From Prorocentrum cordatum (Eukaryota > Sar > Dinophyceae > Prorocentrales > Prorocentraceae): a stretch of DNA of 64,000 nucleotides. The translations under genes were made by a program, and so were the position numbers. The stretch covers positions 731,032-795,031 of the forward strand of contig CAUYUJ010018060.1 in the NCBI GenBank assembly GCA_963575745.1, written 5' to 3'. The notes under the pieces were generated by a model, which was not told where the DNA came from, searched no databases, and saw only the letters and a program-made list of their open reading frames with translations. Of the stretch, positions 63,368-64,000 are shown piece by piece (position 1 is the first letter of the stretch; the number at the start of each line of letters is the position of its first letter).

Positions 63368-64000
63368 TGTTTCCCAACCACCCTGTGGTGTTGGGTCCTC
63401 GTTTTGAAGAGACGGTCCCCGCGTCTCCTTCTCCTCCTCCTCCTCCTCCTCCTCCTCCTCCTCCTCCTCCTCCTCCTCCTCCTCCTCCTCCTCCCTCTTC
63501 GTGCCCCCCCCGCCCCCAGTGGGGTGTACCACATGCGTCCGCCACACCAAGCACGGCGCTTCGTGGCCCCATAGGGAGGTCCACCTAAGGCCCCACTGGT
63601 GTGTACCACATGCGTTTCCCCCACCCATCACAGCGCTTCGTGGCCCCATACGGAGGTCCACCTAAGGCCCCAGTGGTGTGTACCATATGCGTCTCCCCCA
63701 CCCATCACAGCGCTTCGTGGCCCCATTGGGGCTCCGCCGAAGGTCCCCGTGGCGCAGTCTGCATGCGTCTCCCTCACCCAGTACACCGCTTCGTGGCCAC
63801 ATAAGGATCTCCGCCTAAGGTCCCAGTGGCGCAGTCCGCATGCAACTCCCCCACGCAGTACACCGCTTCGTGGCCCCATTGGGGCTCCGCCGACGGTCCC
63901 CGTGGCGCAGTCCGCATGCGTCTCCCCCACCCAGTACAGCGCTTCGTGGCCCAATAGGGGCTCCGCCGGAGGTCCCTGTGGCGCAGTCCGCATGCGTCTC
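63368..64000 (+). mobile_element. Composite minisatellite-bearing element D (cut by window end)
   Basis: Leader TTTCCCAACCACCCTGTGGT then GTTGGGTCCTCG, GTTTTGAAGAGACGG; (TCC)n at 63,427-63,494; then 77-bp units (TTCGTGGCCCCATANGGAGG, TCCACCTAAGGCCCC, CACATGCGTTTCCCCCACCC) from 63,555 to the window end. The unit length equals that of element A. The tail is outside the window. Confidence 0.65.

Overview
The window looks like nuclear DNA of a dinoflagellate. Reasons: an almost perfect relic of the dinoflagellate trans-spliced leader at 35,715; introns whose 3' end is AG followed by G while the 5' end varies (GA, GC, GT); LINE and Ty1/copia polyproteins of the type common in dinoflagellates; very high GC; very low gene density; and many foldback elements and purine or pyrimidine microsatellites. 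The species cannot be named from this window. A large-genome lineage such as Prorocentrum or Polarella would fit, but that is inference.

One cellular gene is convincingly visible: a NEK-family Ser/Thr protein kinase on the + strand, split into at least seven short exons from about 32.95 to 51.42 kb. Joined in order, the exons give a nearly complete catalytic domain: P-loop, VAIK-type lysine, alpha-C glutamate, [17 protein letters not shown], and SDIWAMG through the helix-I region. Introns run from about 0.4 to 10.2 kb and are filled with mobile DNA. Intron 2 holds a whole LINE (LINE-B, 35.7-43.0 kb) that starts with the spliced-leader relic and is bracketed by a 14-bp direct repeat. It also holds a minisatellite and a 242-bp inverted-repeat element. 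Introns 3 and 6 each contain a small perfect-hairpin element, and intron 5 carries another MITE.

Layout. 0.3-1.7 kb: composite element A with a 77-bp minisatellite. 1.7-5.9 kb: no recognisable gene. 5.9-11.3 kb: MITEs, foldbacks, dispersed repeats and a (CCT)n tract. 11.6-15.9 kb: decayed LINE-A on the minus strand (endonuclease, reverse transcriptase with YVDD, zinc motif, RNase H). 16-22.9 kb: dispersed repeats, two related hairpin-unit arrays around a (GGA)n tract, and degenerate tandem repeats. 23.9-27.6 kb: a decayed Ty1/copia element with gag, a protease motif and an integrase DDE triad, but no RT. 28.5-30.2 kb: composite element B, inverted. 33-51.4 kb: the kinase gene. 51.4-61.8 kb: long (GGA)n and (GAT)n tracts, foldbacks and dispersed repeats. 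61.9-64.0 kb: composite elements C and D, the latter cut by the window edge.

Most long open frames here are artefacts of repeat periodicity (poly-Arg/Gly/Glu, poly-Pro/Ser/Leu, poly-Asp/Met/Ile, and frames through 77- or 90-bp repeats) and were not called as genes.
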